Both the position numbers and the translations under genes were made by a program. 64,000 nucleotides of DNA from Penelope pileata (lineage: Eukaryota; Chordata; Aves; Galliformes; Cracidae), in the NCBI GenBank assembly GCA_013396635.1, contig WBMW01001708.1:2015693-2079692 (forward strand), written 5' to 3'. Below are positions 47,734 through 59,690 of this stretch, piece after piece. Below the pieces are notes generated by a model. The model was not told the origin of the DNA. It searched no databases and worked only from the letters and a program-made list of their open reading frames with translations. How positions within the stretch are numbered: the first letter of the stretch is position 1; each line of letters opens with the position of its first letter.

Positions 47734-47758
47734 CTCTCAGCAATATCAATGCTGAGAG
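47734..47758. other. Perfect 9-bp hairpin
   Basis: CTCTCAGCA at 47734-47742 pairs with TGCTGAGAG at 47750-47758 across a seven-base loop. It is too short for a microRNA precursor on its own. Confidence 0.85.
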
Positions 47759-48485
47759 GAGTTGGACTCACCTGAAAACCAGCTGTGAGTTAACACAACT
47801 TGATATGATGCATCATGCTTTTGTAGAGACCGAGCTGACCTGCTGTGACCCAGGGAGGTCTTTTGGATCTGGGTGGAGAAAGCTTTGGTGTCCCTGTGCT
47901 TCCACAGAATCCTCAAAAACAAGTTTCATCGAGGGCAGTTGTTACTGTGAAAAACTCTGCCTCGCTTGCAGTGTGTTTCATGCAGTCAAGGTCTAAGAGA
48001 AAGTTATACAGCAGACAGTAAATCCCACCTACACTTTTTTTTTTCTTTTTACAGATAGATGTCAGTGCCTTTGAGTGTATGCTACTTTTCAAAGTGGCTT
48101 TGTAAGCTGATAACACATTCTTCCGAGGCTACACAATGCTTAGCACTGCTCTAACAATTTTTATCTTCAAAGTGCTTCCCCTGTGCAAACGGAAAGTCAG
48201 TCTCTTCCCTGAAGAATTTCAAATCTAAAAAGACAAAAAAGGGTTTGCAGAGAATGGAGCTCCGTGAGGCAAGTTCTCAGACAGTAGTTCACTTGCCATA
48301 AACAAGTCATTTTTGGTTAACCTGAGACTTGGTGAAATCATGCCACATTTTTAAAGTTTCTCACCCCCAAGTATGAAAGAAAAATATATTTGGAAAGACT
48401 ACAGTCTTGCACCTTGCTCTACAAAACTAAAACTTTACATCTTAAATCAGAATTTTGCTTGGGAAAGTAACTAATTTTTGTTTTC
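47759..48485. other. Unique non-coding DNA
   Basis: No gene recognised. A T-rich tract at 48038-48049 precedes TTTTTACAG, an acceptor-like string without a credible downstream exon. Confidence 0.5.
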
Positions 48486-48528
48486 AAAAAAAAAAAAAAG
48501 CCCATAAAAATAAAATAAAACAAAAACA
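48486..48528. repeat. A-rich tract
   Basis: A14 followed by GCCCATAAAAATAAAATAAA and further A runs. Low complexity. Confidence 0.85.
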
Positions 48529-48949
48529 GAACAGACAATGAAAGAAATATTTCATTTTGGATGAAATGAAATAATATTTTATGTTTCTTGTTTCAGCCAC
48601 TAAATCAAGAGAAATAAAATCAATGCTGGGAAGAGCCTTTACAAAAGAAAAGCATTATAACCCCTCCTGCAAAATGGAGAAACTAAATGGTAGCTGGATA
48701 TCATTGCACTGATTTTTATGGTTGACCTTCTGGCTACCCTTGCCCTTCCCAGACCTATGTCATGCATCACACAAGCTACCATACTCACAGTTTCTTAAGT
48801 AGGGTGCTGGGATTGCAGGCTGCATTCCCTCGTTTTGTGTAGAGCAGAACCCTTGCAGGAATCAAACTGCAGAGCACCTGTATTTCTGAGCTTCTCTTCC
48901 CTGAAGATCAGCAGACAGCAGAAGGAATACAGAAGCTCTTGGAAGTAGG

Positions 48950-48963
48950 AAAAAAAAAAAAAA
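48950..48963. repeat. Poly-A tract
   Basis: Fourteen A, then GAAAAC. No retroposon was identified. Confidence 0.85.
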
Positions 48964-51689
48964 GAAAACTGTGGGATGGGTGCTGTAGACAGGTTTGTGG
49001 TGTTATGTACTGGACAGGACTTGGATCTGAGAATCAAACTTCATCACAGGAGAGCTCTCAGGTTTGATGGGCACCACTTGTCTGGGAGCTTACAGGAGCT
49101 GGTTGCTTGAAATGGCTTTTAAGTATCAGTGGAAATATAGCAAACAGCTGTGTTGGTTGGAGAGGGCATTTGGACCCTGAGCAGGATCCTGACCCCATGC
49201 TATGGCTCATAATTACAGGAGTTGTTTCTGCTAAATGAGTCTGGCAATGCCAAGGGAATGGCTTCTATAAGAGGAGAACAAAGTATGCTCCTTGCTGCAT
49301 GGAAGAGGTGAAATGTGCCCTCAGCTGTGCTCACCGGGCTGCAGACTCAGCTGACTCAGCACCATGCTTGCTTTGAGATGGCACCAGGGTTTGGTTTGTG
49401 GATCTCTACCTCCTTTAGCTCCAAATGTGTAGTTGAGTGTGCTTGAAAGGACCATGATGTTCTCTCCCCACCTTCCAAAGTAAAGAGCCTAAATGCGGTC
49501 CTGTCCATAAGGAGGGGGAATTTTGGAGATTCTCCCATCAGAGCACAAAATCCATCCTTCACCGGCATCAGCGTGCCCTGCTGCAGGCAGAAGCCGTGCA
49601 CGGTAGCTTGAGACCACAGAGAGCTGGATGTGCTCTTGGCTTACAGCATCCTTGCTCTGCACACTGTGATAACAGCTCATGCTGCAAATTTACAAAAGAA
49701 GCAATGAAAGAACACCACGAGTACTCTGTGAAGCCCCAGCATAAGGCCTCAGCCTTAAAATAATTAGTATTGATTTGCTCCAATAACTCGGGCTGGATGT
49801 GATAGTTCCACAAGCTACATCTGCCCAGAGGCTTTGTGCTCAAAATAGCTTCCTCTTCTGCTCTCCTTCAGCTCCCTCTTCCTGGGCTCCTCCAGGTCAC
49901 TGCAGAGCAGTGTTGTGTGGGGCACTACGGGGAGACTTCCATTATAGACTGTGGGCACTCAACAACCAAAAATAGTGAGCCAGCTTTAGTTAGGTTCGAG
50001 GATGAGAAACCAAATTGTTGAAAAGCACACTGCTCTTCTCTGGTGTCTCACAGCAAACAACCAAAATCAGTCCTGACAAAATCAGATCTTTTAAAAATTT
50101 GTTTGAGGGGCATAAACACCCAATTTTCTGCAGACAGACACTACAGAGCTGGCTGGAAGTGTTGTTCAGAAAACTTTTTAAAAATCCCCATTGCCTACCA
50201 TTGCTATGCTAACAGGAGAATAACACTCCCTGCTCTTATCTTTTTGGAATATAATCCCTCAGAGTTAGGATGTCTATTTGCAATTTCCCATTAGTGTCTA
50301 GCACAGTGGGTGCAACGCTAAGTTTAATTGCGATTGGGCTGAGGGAGAAAAGAGAACCACTACTGGGAGTAAAGGTTTGTAACCGATCACTGTTTCTCCT
50401 CCTTCTCCCCTGGTTTCTCAGAAAACCCCGGGCAAGTTTCTCTTGCTTCTCCCCAGACTGGAGGGGAAGGCTTTTAAAGAAATTTTAGGAAGGCTGGAAG
50501 AAAATTGGTTCAATGTGTTCTGCCAGTTGGTCTCCTTATGCAGCCATTGCCCTGTACGCTGGTTACCTTAAAGTTTTTCTGATGTGCAGTTACTGGCCTC
50601 CAGAGAGACTGAAATAACACATTGCACAATGTGATGTTGGGGCTCCACCTCTTTCCTCCCATAGCTGGGCACCCCCACATGCATTAATACTCTCCAGGGT
50701 GCCCCACAGCAAAGATCTGGGGATATTTTCCCCTATTTTTCTGTTTGCAAAGCGGAAAAAAAGAACATAAGAAAAAAAGAAAATAAATTAAACTCAAAGC
50801 TTCTAGTATAATGAGATAAATCATTGGACTGTTGTGTAATCGAATAGTCATGTCCTGAAAAATACGTATGTACCATTTTTACATTCTTTTGGAAAACGGT
50901 CCTGCGCTCCAAAAGAGAGGAAAATCTGTTCCCATCATCTTCCAGAAATGCTTGCCTGGAGAAGGGAATGGGAAACCTCCCAGGCAGCTAAGGAGAAGAA
51001 AATTTGGGGTTGTTATTTAAAACAATAAATGTTACGGCAGCAAAACTTACCATGCAAATGAAAAGTTAGATGTGAGATTTCGGGGGATAAAATTGCACCA
51101 GCATCCAGGTCTCAACTGATAAAATAAGGGAAAGCAAAAGCTATGTATGAGATTAACTGGTTAGGGCAGACCAGTCTGTTCCTCACTTTAAAATAACTTT
51201 ATTTTGGAGAGGTATGAATAAGGGACACAGTGACATGGAGAAATGGAACAATTAGCGCATCTCCATCAGTGCTATTGCCTGGAGGGAGATTTGCTGGATC
51301 TCTGACAGTGTCACATGTGGGACCACGTGTGGCTGTGTCTCCTGCATGTCTCTGTGCATGCGGAGATCTGTTACACACACATCAAATTCCCAGGTCTGGG
51401 ACTTCCAGGTTTGCAAGTTTGTCTTCAGACTCCCTCTTACCTCTATTTTTGAACTGAGTAGCTGGGACATGAGGACAGGGTGTAGCAGATACATTTCACC
51501 TGCTCAGCCCCCCTCTCCTTCAGATGGACTCAACTTTGCCTTTGATCACACTTGAAAGTTTGGTAGTTGTACGGATGCCAAAATAGGAGCAGCTTTCTTG
51601 AAAATCTGGCCTTTAGTGACCTGTTCCAGTGAAAATGAAGAGACTTTGACATTTTTTTGGGAGGTATTCAGCTCACAGATGAAGGCACA
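48964..51689. other. Unique non-coding DNA
   Basis: No gene recognised. There is an A-rich purine patch at 50756-50793. Frames under 100 codons only. Confidence 0.55.
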
Positions 51690-51785
51690 CAGATTTAGAT
51701 GTCCAGCTGTCCAAACTCCCATTATAGTCAATGAGGTCAAGGGTGTGATGCAGTTGTCTAAACATAGGCATCTCATGTCATTTTA
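51690..51785. repeat. Degraded ancient palindromic repeat
   Basis: AGATTTAGATGTCCAGCTGT leads into CAAACTCCCATTATAGTCAA, then TGAGG, and on the far side TCTAAACATAGGCATCTC. The TTTAG-type left end, the CTCCCATTGAAGTCAATGG-like centre and the TCTAAA-type right end fit an old hairpin repeat seen widely in sauropsid genomes. The family name is unknown to me, and the identification rests on remembered consensus texture. Confidence 0.4.
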
Positions 51786-52800
51786 AATACTCTTGGCTAT
51801 CCAAGATACCCCCTTGGGGCTGGCAAACATTTCCTGCAACCTCGGGGAAACCTGCACCCCTCTGGAGCGACAGCTGGAAATCTAACAGGACAGCCTAGAG
51901 CCTCTAACCATATTAGATGCAAATGATTTGCTCACTTGATCAATATTAAGTAGAATAAAGAAAAATAGACTTCCACAGATGTTCAGCATTGACTAAGTCT
52001 CCACTGGCAATTAAAGAAATGAATCACCTGTCTCACAGAACAGCAAAATTTAAGAGCGAGTGTGATGTGTGATCCCACAATCAAGAGTGTATTCCTTCCT
52101 TTTGATGTCTACTCATTCATAACCCAAGTGGTGACCCTTGTCCCAAACTCAAATGTATTGCAGAAGAGAACCTGGGAGAGCTGTCAGGTCTGGTTCCTCT
52201 GGTGGCTCATGGCTTAACAGTGATGAGAACGTTGTTCATATGGTTCTGGAATGGTTCAAATGGTTCAATGGGTCCGGAATGAGTTAGTAGGAGCCAGAGC
52301 CATGGATCAGCGAGGTGACTGAAACCCAGAATGGCTTTGGCTCACAAAGCTCTGTAGCAGCCCAGCTCCCTATTCATATTGTTGTCCTGTGCTTTATCTT
52401 CTGCTACAGTCCATTTTCATTGTGTTCGTATATTCCAGGTTTCAGGTGTCGGTTATGACAATTTCTTTCCTATGGAAGTAAGTCTTTTTGCTTAATTTTA
52501 AGTCTTATATAAATTAAACAGCTAAGAAAGTGTATATGAATATGACCTCATTTTTCCCTCCTACCTCCCCCCACACACTTCCCCAGTTGACATGTTTGTG
52601 CAAATGTTGGAGATGAATAACGTAAATAGACTTCTTTAACAGTGATAGCTTATTAAAATAGCTTGGGTGTGTGAATTTCTATCGCTAACCGGGAACCCTG
52701 CTGCTTACCAGTTGCAATGCCATACATGCATTATTCAGCAGCTGAAAAAGCCCATTGTTCCTGGGTTCTGGAATTAATCAGTTGAGTATGAAAATTACCT
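51786..52800. other. Unique non-coding DNA
   Basis: No gene recognised. A small internal repetition of ATGGTTC words lies at 52239-52270. From about 52600 the sequence takes on the repeat-free texture of the CpG-bearing block to its right. Confidence 0.5.
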
Positions 52801-52925
52801 GTCACCAAAATATCGTGTTTACTCAGTCCATCAAAACAGCCTGCACTGACGGCGGTTGGGTTTCCTCCGTGGAGCGTTGCGTGTTAAAATACTTGTTTAG
52901 AAACGCGATGGAGACCTAGCGGTGT
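52801..52925. promoter_or_regulatory. Isolated CpG-rich patch, candidate regulatory element
   Basis: Nine CpG dinucleotides fall within 108 bp (52814-52921), including GACGGCGG, GAGCGTTGCGTG and AAACGCGATG, whereas CpG is scarce elsewhere in the window. The patch is too short and too AT-rich to be a classical CpG island. It lies inside a longer repeat-free block (about 52600-53060). Retained CpG suggests either germline hypomethylation or purifying selection, which fits an enhancer or a minor promoter. No exon was recognised beside it. Confidence 0.3.
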
Positions 52926-55638
52926 TAAGCAGAATGCAAGGAAGCAATCTTTTTCATCTGACTTGTGTGCTGGAGTTTAAAGTCTGTTGTGAAGGGAAGA
53001 AAGATGAAATGCACGGAGCAGGGAGCACCTGTGAGTTATAATTCAATCAATCTGAAATGCATAGTGTTATTGTGACAGATCTAAACCCGACTTTGAGGCT
53101 TAAGTGTTTTCCAGCTGCAGCAGAAGCATGTGAGGTCCTTGACTTCATTATTTTGCTTCCATGCAGTTTCTGAGTTGTGGTACTTTTCTTTACTGAAAGC
53201 TGTGGCCTTTCTTCTGTTTCTCTTCTCCTGGCCCTTGACCTCTTCACTACATTTGCTCCTCTTGTTGCCAAAGCAGAAGCATTTGAACATCTGTCCTTGC
53301 CTATTTTCACCACTCTGCTGTATCAGATTAAGGAGGCCCAGGGTTGAACTATGCTGTGGCACATCTCAAAAGACCATTGAGGACAGTGTGATTGAACTGA
53401 GAGACCTGAGTGAACAATAACCAAAGAAAAAAGTCTGTAAGGGGAAAGAGTGTCCTACTTGGCTTTTTTTTTTTTTTTGGCTTATGAGTCACCAGGATAT
53501 TTGGAATAGCAGGAATGCTATCTTCCATTTTTTCCATTCTTACGCAATTTTTTCCCCAACACACACATATATATCCACAAAACAGGATCCTAGCTTTCTA
53601 TACACATTTGCTCATCTAGGAACCAGTGGCTTTGGACGATGAAGGATGTGGATGACGTTGTTCCTGCTGTGTCTCCAGGTTCTTGCAGAGCCCCCACGGG
53701 GCAGAGGCAGATGTGCAGCAGCAAGGTGCTGCCTGCATCTTTGTCTGCAGAGGCACTAATTTCAGTCTCCCTCCTTTAATTTGCCCAGATGTTGATTTTA
53801 ATTAAGCTCCTAAAGTTTCATCGTCTTTGAGACCTCTCTCACTCTGTCAATTTTTGTTGAAACTGACAGGCAGTGTGATCACAGACCTGCTTCTGCTTAA
53901 ATTCAAGCTAATGTATGTGAGCAAATATGACTATTTCCAAGCAGGGCTAATGCATTCATCTGGGGCTTGAGACATCAGCGATGTGGCATGTTACCCATAT
54001 GACCTTGAATCTGAGAGCGCCATATGCTCACTGATGCTGGTCGCTTTTTTTTCCCCCTCATTGACTTCAGTGGGTGTCTTAATCTGTGTGTGCCTGTAAT
54101 CCCAATCAGCAAATGGGCACACTTTTTGTTTTATTTAAAATATAAGCTTCTCACGATTGCCACTTGTGCAAATTCCAGGACAATGTGGTGCTGCTGCCAC
54201 TTTCTGGATCACCTGTCCCCAGTCATAAACACAAAGCCTTGCCAGCCACCCATGAGGGATGCTTCCTATCAGGGATTTTCATAGTATGTCCATGTCTTGT
54301 AATTGTATACCCAGAGTGCCTGGGGCAGAGAGCATAACCCAGGGAATGAGTTGGCCTTGTTAAGTGCAATGTATGTCCTCTAGCACAAAAGCAACTGTCT
54401 CCATGTCTGTCTGTTCTTAACTTGATCGATCCTGTTTGCTTTCAAGGATGTTTTAAGGATGTTCTCTTTAAGTTTCCCAAGGAGAAAAATGGATAATTTC
54501 ACTGGAGAAAACCTGAAGAACATTAATGGCTTTAAAAAAGTATTGAAAGAAAAGAGAGAGAATGATGACAATACCGACTATTCCAATTAACATTTTTGGA
54601 AAAAAAAATCTATCCTCCTCGTAAGTGCTTCTTTGATCTCTTGACTGAGACATGTCTTGTTGGTCTGAACACTGGTATTGCTGCTCTTTCCATATAGAGG
54701 ATGGCCTGGTTATTTGAATTCCCTAAGCCAGAAACAGCTTCATTCATTGCAAGTGTGTCAGCTCTGCTCCAGGCTCTGTAATAATAACTCTTTCACTTCA
54801 GATGATGAGATCTAGATATCAATCTTGCTGAAGTCACCAAAGGAAAAAAAATGAGCTTGGTCACTTCTCCATTGAAGATTCAACACAAGCCATTTATCTT
54901 TGCCTAGGGGGCTTCACACTTCCCCCTTGTTTTATCCAAATTGCACAAAAAAGCACAACTGAGATTTCACTGAGATAAAAAAACCCTCCTTGACGCCATT
55001 CATTTTGGTACCTACAATGTCAAAAAGCTTCTCGCTTTATTAACGCCAACCATCCCTATTAGAAAGAAGCTGTGAGGCTGACCTCAGCTGTCCTCAAATG
55101 CAAAGCACAAAATCCTGGTACCCAGAGACCTTGCACAATGCTCGTAACAGCCTTTTCTCTAGTTCTTGCTAATACTGAGTGGAGAAAAGAGAGAAAATGA
55201 ATTCAAGTCTGTTTATCCCCATCTGGTTAGATGATGTGTTATTGGCAGGCCTGGCTGAATTTGCTTTGTGTGGCACCTTATACAAGACACCTAAGGCATA
55301 TGTCTTCCAGATAAAAGCCAAGTCCCCTGATTAAAGGGTCAAAGCAGAGTGCTGACAGTAGGAAGATGAAGCAAGCTGTTACTGAGCTCTGCAGAGGGAT
55401 GGGAGTGGAGATTTCAGAGCAAGACTGTGAAAAGCTGAGAAAAGATGCATTTCATCAAGGCAGAGATACCGGTACTGAATGGGCTGTGTGAGACACAAAA
55501 TCCTACATCCATTCACCTCCAAAATAAAAACCAGAGAGAAATCCTCCCCAGGGCCCAAATCTGAACAGAAGTGATGTGTGAAGAACATCAGGAAGGGGCA
55601 GCTGCTGTGCTGCGCTCCTGGAGCAGGTCCCATGGTCA
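52926..55638. other. Unique non-coding DNA
   Basis: No gene recognised. A T15 run lies at 53464-53478. CATTGACTTCAGTGGGTG at 54059-54076 matches the shared relic core described in the findings. Frames under 100 codons. Confidence 0.5.
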
Positions 55639-55702
55639 TCACTATCACCTCCCCCTCCTCTACCTGACTCCGCCACCACCTCCCCTTCCTCATCCTCAGC
55701 TT
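55639..55702. repeat. Pyrimidine-rich tract (CCT/CAC)
   Basis: About 60 bp rich in CACCTCC and CCTCCTC words. It is a strand-asymmetric polypyrimidine stretch without a fixed unit. Confidence 0.7.
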
Positions 55703-57073
55703 CAGGCAACCTGCAGGGAACTCAGGTTCACAAGCACAGAGGGTTTGGGCTGACCCAAGAAAAGGCACCAACCCTTATTAGGTGGCTTCTGGTTACCAGG
55801 CTGGACCGCGTCAGTGTTGGGGACAGAGAACATTCCCACCATTTCTCCCTCTCCACTCTATGTTGCCCATTCCTGCAGGGCTTTGCCGTTATATCAGGCA
55901 ACTCTGGGTACCTTTTAGATGTGGAGAGCTGAACTTCTCCTGGGGGAGCAGTTTTCATTTCCATGGGCAGCCCTCAGTGTGTCCCAGCAAAGGCAGTTCC
56001 ATTGGGATGAGCTTTCGGTGCTCTGCATTAGAGGCTGGTGTACAGGATCCCCAAAGCAAAGATTAATTAATGAGTGTTTGCACAGCACTTCAAAGGTGTG
56101 AAGAGCCATATAGATGTTGCTAAGTATCATTGTTAATTATGATTAGGTGTAATATTTTAATATATCAATATTGCACAGTAAACAGCGTAAAAAGCAAAAG
56201 CCGAAAATCAGCAGTTGCTGCCATTTTGGCTTCACATCTGGAGACACATTGACCTAGTGGACACAAACGTGGTCCGGGGGCATAAAGGGTGCATGCAGTG
56301 GGTGACAGAAGCCAAAAAGCTGTTTTGGTGTTGATGAGGCTGGCACAGAATTTTGCAAGGAGTGGAGAGAAGGCAGAGCAAAGTGGCATTTTGAAATAAA
56401 AACAAAACAAAACATAGGGAAATCTAGCAGCTGAATGAACATAATTTCGGCAGCCCATTTTAAGGAAACCACCACCTCAGCAGCCTTCACACCTCACCAG
56501 CAGCAATGCTTCTGCCAAATGTGTTTTTTTCAAAGGCAGGTTTTATACTTTTTAGTGCTAAGAAGGGTGACACCAGCCCAGGGATTGTCCCCAAGCAGCC
56601 ACTTACAGTTTTGTCCTCCAGTTTGGGGGATACCTCCATTTCCGCCCGTGTGTCAGTGCCAAATGTTCAGCACAGGGAATAGCCTTGTAGGTAGACTTGT
56701 AAGGCCAGCTCTCAGCTACGTGGGTTTGGCTTGGTGCAAGCACCAGGGTTTGAGCACCCACCCATCAATCACCCAGAAAGCAGAGGAATGCTGTTCACCA
56801 CCTCCACCTTCCCATTGCCTCCAGCTGCCTCTGTGCTCAGCAACGGAGCTGTAAATCCAAGGGTTAAACTCTGGAGCCAACACATTTGACAGCCTTGCAG
56901 TGTTAGGCAAAAACCTGTTAAAATCTCACAGCTGAGCATTCTTTAGGCTGGGGCCCTGCTTTCTCAGTTCCTCACCTGTAAGGCTGAGGGACAGTAATCT
57001 CTTTTATGAAACAGGCTGAGATGTATGGCTGAAGGGCCCAAAGCCAACTAGAGTTAACTTTTATTAAATGGGT
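55703..57073. other. Unique non-coding DNA
   Basis: No gene recognised. A 139-codon plus-strand frame (56435-56854) overlaps minus-strand frames and has no known domain. Confidence 0.5.
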
Positions 57074-57125
57074 TCTGAAGGCCAGAAGGACCGTTGTGAT
57101 CGATAGGTCTTGTCCATATAACCTT
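57074..57125 (-). mobile_element. Ancient CR1-type LINE relic
   Basis: GGTTCTGAAGGCCAGAAGGA followed by CCGTTGTGATCGATAGGTC resembles the antisense 3' end of an old CR1 lineage common in turtles and crocodilians (AAGGCCAGAAGGGACCATTG then TGATCATCTAGTCTGACC). It is strongly diverged and its ends are fuzzy. Identification is from remembered consensus. Confidence 0.5.
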
Positions 57126-57650
57126 CTACTGCACATTTTTTGTACTGATCCCTTAACTCCCACTTTGGGCCTGACATATTGCTTTTTCTGTGCCTTCATC
57201 CACCCTGGGGACCTCAGTCTCCAGTCTCCTCAGAGAGTGGATCTCGTGCTTGGTGTTGTTAGTACAAGGCTTGATGCAAGGATGAGTTTGTTAATATTTG
57301 TAAGGGGCTATAATCTGATGGCTGGGGGGCAGGTACATTAATCAGTGGTGTATGAGTGCTATCAAAGCCAAAATTTTCCAGAGAAAAGGAAAAATAAGTG
57401 GTAGGTAGAGTGGGGAATTCATACACAATAAATCTACTTAATACACACAGAGAGAAACTTGTAGGGAGTGAGCTGCTCTGCTTCTTCTTTCTGTCGCTCA
57501 TGCCATATTAATAATGCTTGTGATGTTAATTTTCCTCTCACATAAATGACAAATATAAAGGTCTGATTTACATTGTTCTTGAAATACAAAGATTCATATG
57601 CAGCCTTGGAGAGAAACTCTGATCACTCATTCCCCCTGGTAAGCATAAAT

Positions 57651-57671
57651 ATTCAATAATTAATATTGAAT
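57651..57671. other. AT-rich palindrome
   Basis: ATTCAATA at 57651-57658 pairs with TATTGAAT at 57664-57671 across a five-base ATTAA centre. Confidence 0.75.
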
Positions 57672-58566
57672 TTTTGGAAGGCTGATCTTTTCTCTTGATC
57701 TCTACAGCAGCCTGTTGACCCTGTCAAGTGTTAAAGGCAGCACAATATTGGAAACAAGGCCTCGCCTATAGCTGCATGCACCAAGTGAAGCTGTTCAATC
57801 CCACTTAGAAAGTGATATATTAACCAGCTCAGACCTGTCATTGCTGCATTACTGCCTTGCTGAAGAAGCAGAATTCTGACTATAGTTTTCATGCAGTGAT
57901 TTGGGAATTGTATGTCCTGTATCTGTTCACAGGATTCCTTAATCTTCTCTGTTCCAGCTCACAGAGAGCTCTGTTTCATGACTGAGCCAGCATGAGATGG
58001 CAGGAGAACCTGGGTTTCCTGAGCTGAGCCCGCTCCTGCCCCAAGGCTGCTGGGTACCTTTGGGACTCATGGCAGCTTTCTATCTTAAATTTTCCTCTCT
58101 GTGCTTTCTCAATCCTTCTACAGAGCACCCCAGCACACCCTTCAGGAAAAGAAATGACATGGGGGAGAAAGAGAGGAAGAAGCTGGCTCATTCTTTTATG
58201 TTTTGGACTCGCAACAACACTTCCTCCAACCACTAGGCCAGCTGTTAGCAAACCATGCCATAAATTCTGTGTTAAATGCGCTCCTGGCCCCGTGTAACTT
58301 CAGATTTTTAGACCAGGCACTCTTGATGGCAGCATGTCAGCACTTCTTGAGGCTGAGTCTCAGGGCCACAGCCAGAGGACCATCCCTGTTCACTTGCCCA
58401 GAGCCACTGACACAGAAACCTCACACAACCTGCCCTGCTGGCTCTCAGAAGAGGTGGCAGCAGTCGTCGTTTTGCAGAGTATCACTGCCAAAACAGCCAT
58501 GGAGAAGGAATACGGAGAAATGAAAGGAACAGCTTCCAAAGCATGTTATTTTGGGGATAAACATTT

Positions 58567-58583
58567 AAAAAAAAAAAAAAAAA
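58567..58583. repeat. Poly-A tract (A17)
   Basis: Seventeen A, then GTTC and a second A7 run. No retroposon body was identified. Confidence 0.9.
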
Positions 58584-59159
58584 GTTCAAAAAAACAGCAC
58601 AACAAATTTCCTCCCTGGACTCCCTAGTGATTTCATCTCCTCCTTGCTTGACCTCTCATAACTCCACTGAACTATAAATAAACTTGTGATAGTTATGACA
58701 CAAGCCAGGCTGCCAAAGCAGGCGTGGAAAGTGGATGGAGATGCCATGAATGATCTCTACTATCTGAAGTGTTACTTTACAGTATTTCTTCCTAGCGACC
58801 AAGAGGAGAGGAAGAACAGACCCAAACAGATGAAAAATGTCCTCCTATTCTGCACTTTCAAAATCATTCCCTTTTAAAAACTGCTTTAAAATGTATAGGT
58901 GCTTTTCTGTCTGTAAATAAATTGCTCTTCTGCGCAATAAACATGTAAATTAGACTATCGAGCATCTCAGATACAAAGTATTTCCTTTTGAGTATCATAA
59001 ATATCACAGTGTAGCCCCTGTCTGCATTAGCAAAGTTTCTGTCTCATAATCAAGACACAGGAAGAATCATTCTCACCAAAATACCTTATTCCCTGAAAAT
59101 GGTCTGTTGTTTGTTACCAATCAATCCTTTAAGAGTCTGTAGGCAGACCATTTGTGCTA

Positions 59160-59222
59160 TAAATTGGTGTCACTCCACTGAAGTCAATGAAGATTATATA
59201 AATCGAGGGTCTGACTCCATGT
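59160..59222. repeat. Degraded ancient palindromic repeat
   Basis: CACTCCACTGAAGTCAATGA followed by GATTATATAAATCGAGGGTC and TGACTCC fits the right half of an old repeat with the form CTCCACTGAAGTCAATGG, a short spacer, TTTATA, GAGGATCTGAC. The left part (TATAAATTGGTGTCA) is compatible with the other arm. Family name unknown. Confidence 0.45.
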
Positions 59223-59339
59223 GTGTGTCTCCCACTCCCTTATGCATGGTGTGTTTTAATCAGCCGAAGTAGAGAGCTTACTGTGTAACCTATTTGAGGA
59301 AGGAGAAAAAATAACATAAGAGAAGTGATCTTCTTTATC
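59223..59339. other. Unique non-coding DNA
   Basis: Nothing recognised apart from a short purine-rich stretch around 59297-59312. Confidence 0.5.
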
Positions 59340-59690
59340 TAGGGCATGGATTTTCTGTTTGAAGCTTGGGTTCATAACGATGACTGAGAAGCAGCTTGTT
59401 GACAAATGTTTGCGGGTCCATTTGCAACTGAGAAGAACATTATTCTTTTAAATATTCTAAATACATTTTCAGGGCTCGTTTCTTTACAAAGTGTGCTGCT
59501 GGTGGTGGCATCTCCGACCGCAGGAACGTTACTTGTCTGATGTTGCGCTCCTGAGTTCTGCTTGCTGACCCATTACTGCATCAAAAATGAAGAGATTGAA
59601 TTTAGTTCCAATAAAATTGCATTAAGTTTGCAATAGACGTTTTTTATTTCCAATTGGATATGGCAGCTGCCTTCTACGCAGAAGAACAAA
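59340..59690. promoter_or_regulatory. Candidate conserved non-coding element
   Basis: Repeat-free block with enhancer-like texture: CATAACGATGACTGAG, TTTTAAATATTCTAAATAC, several CpG retained around 59515-59550 (TCCGACCGCAGGAACG, TTGCGCTCC), then CCAATAAAATTGCATTAAG and TTTGCAATAGACG. It lies immediately right of an old repeat and in a region without modern CR1. Conservation is predicted, not shown. Confidence 0.3.

Larger units (their letters stand above)
57126..59159. other. Unique non-coding DNA
   Basis: No gene recognised. It contains the AT palindrome at 57651-57671 and the A17 tract at 58567-58583. Frames of up to 106 codons are unrecognised. Confidence 0.5.

Noticed and set aside
48038..48055. 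T-rich tract plus TTTTTACAG as a splice acceptor
   Set aside because: The following sequence has no recognisable exon and no matching donor.
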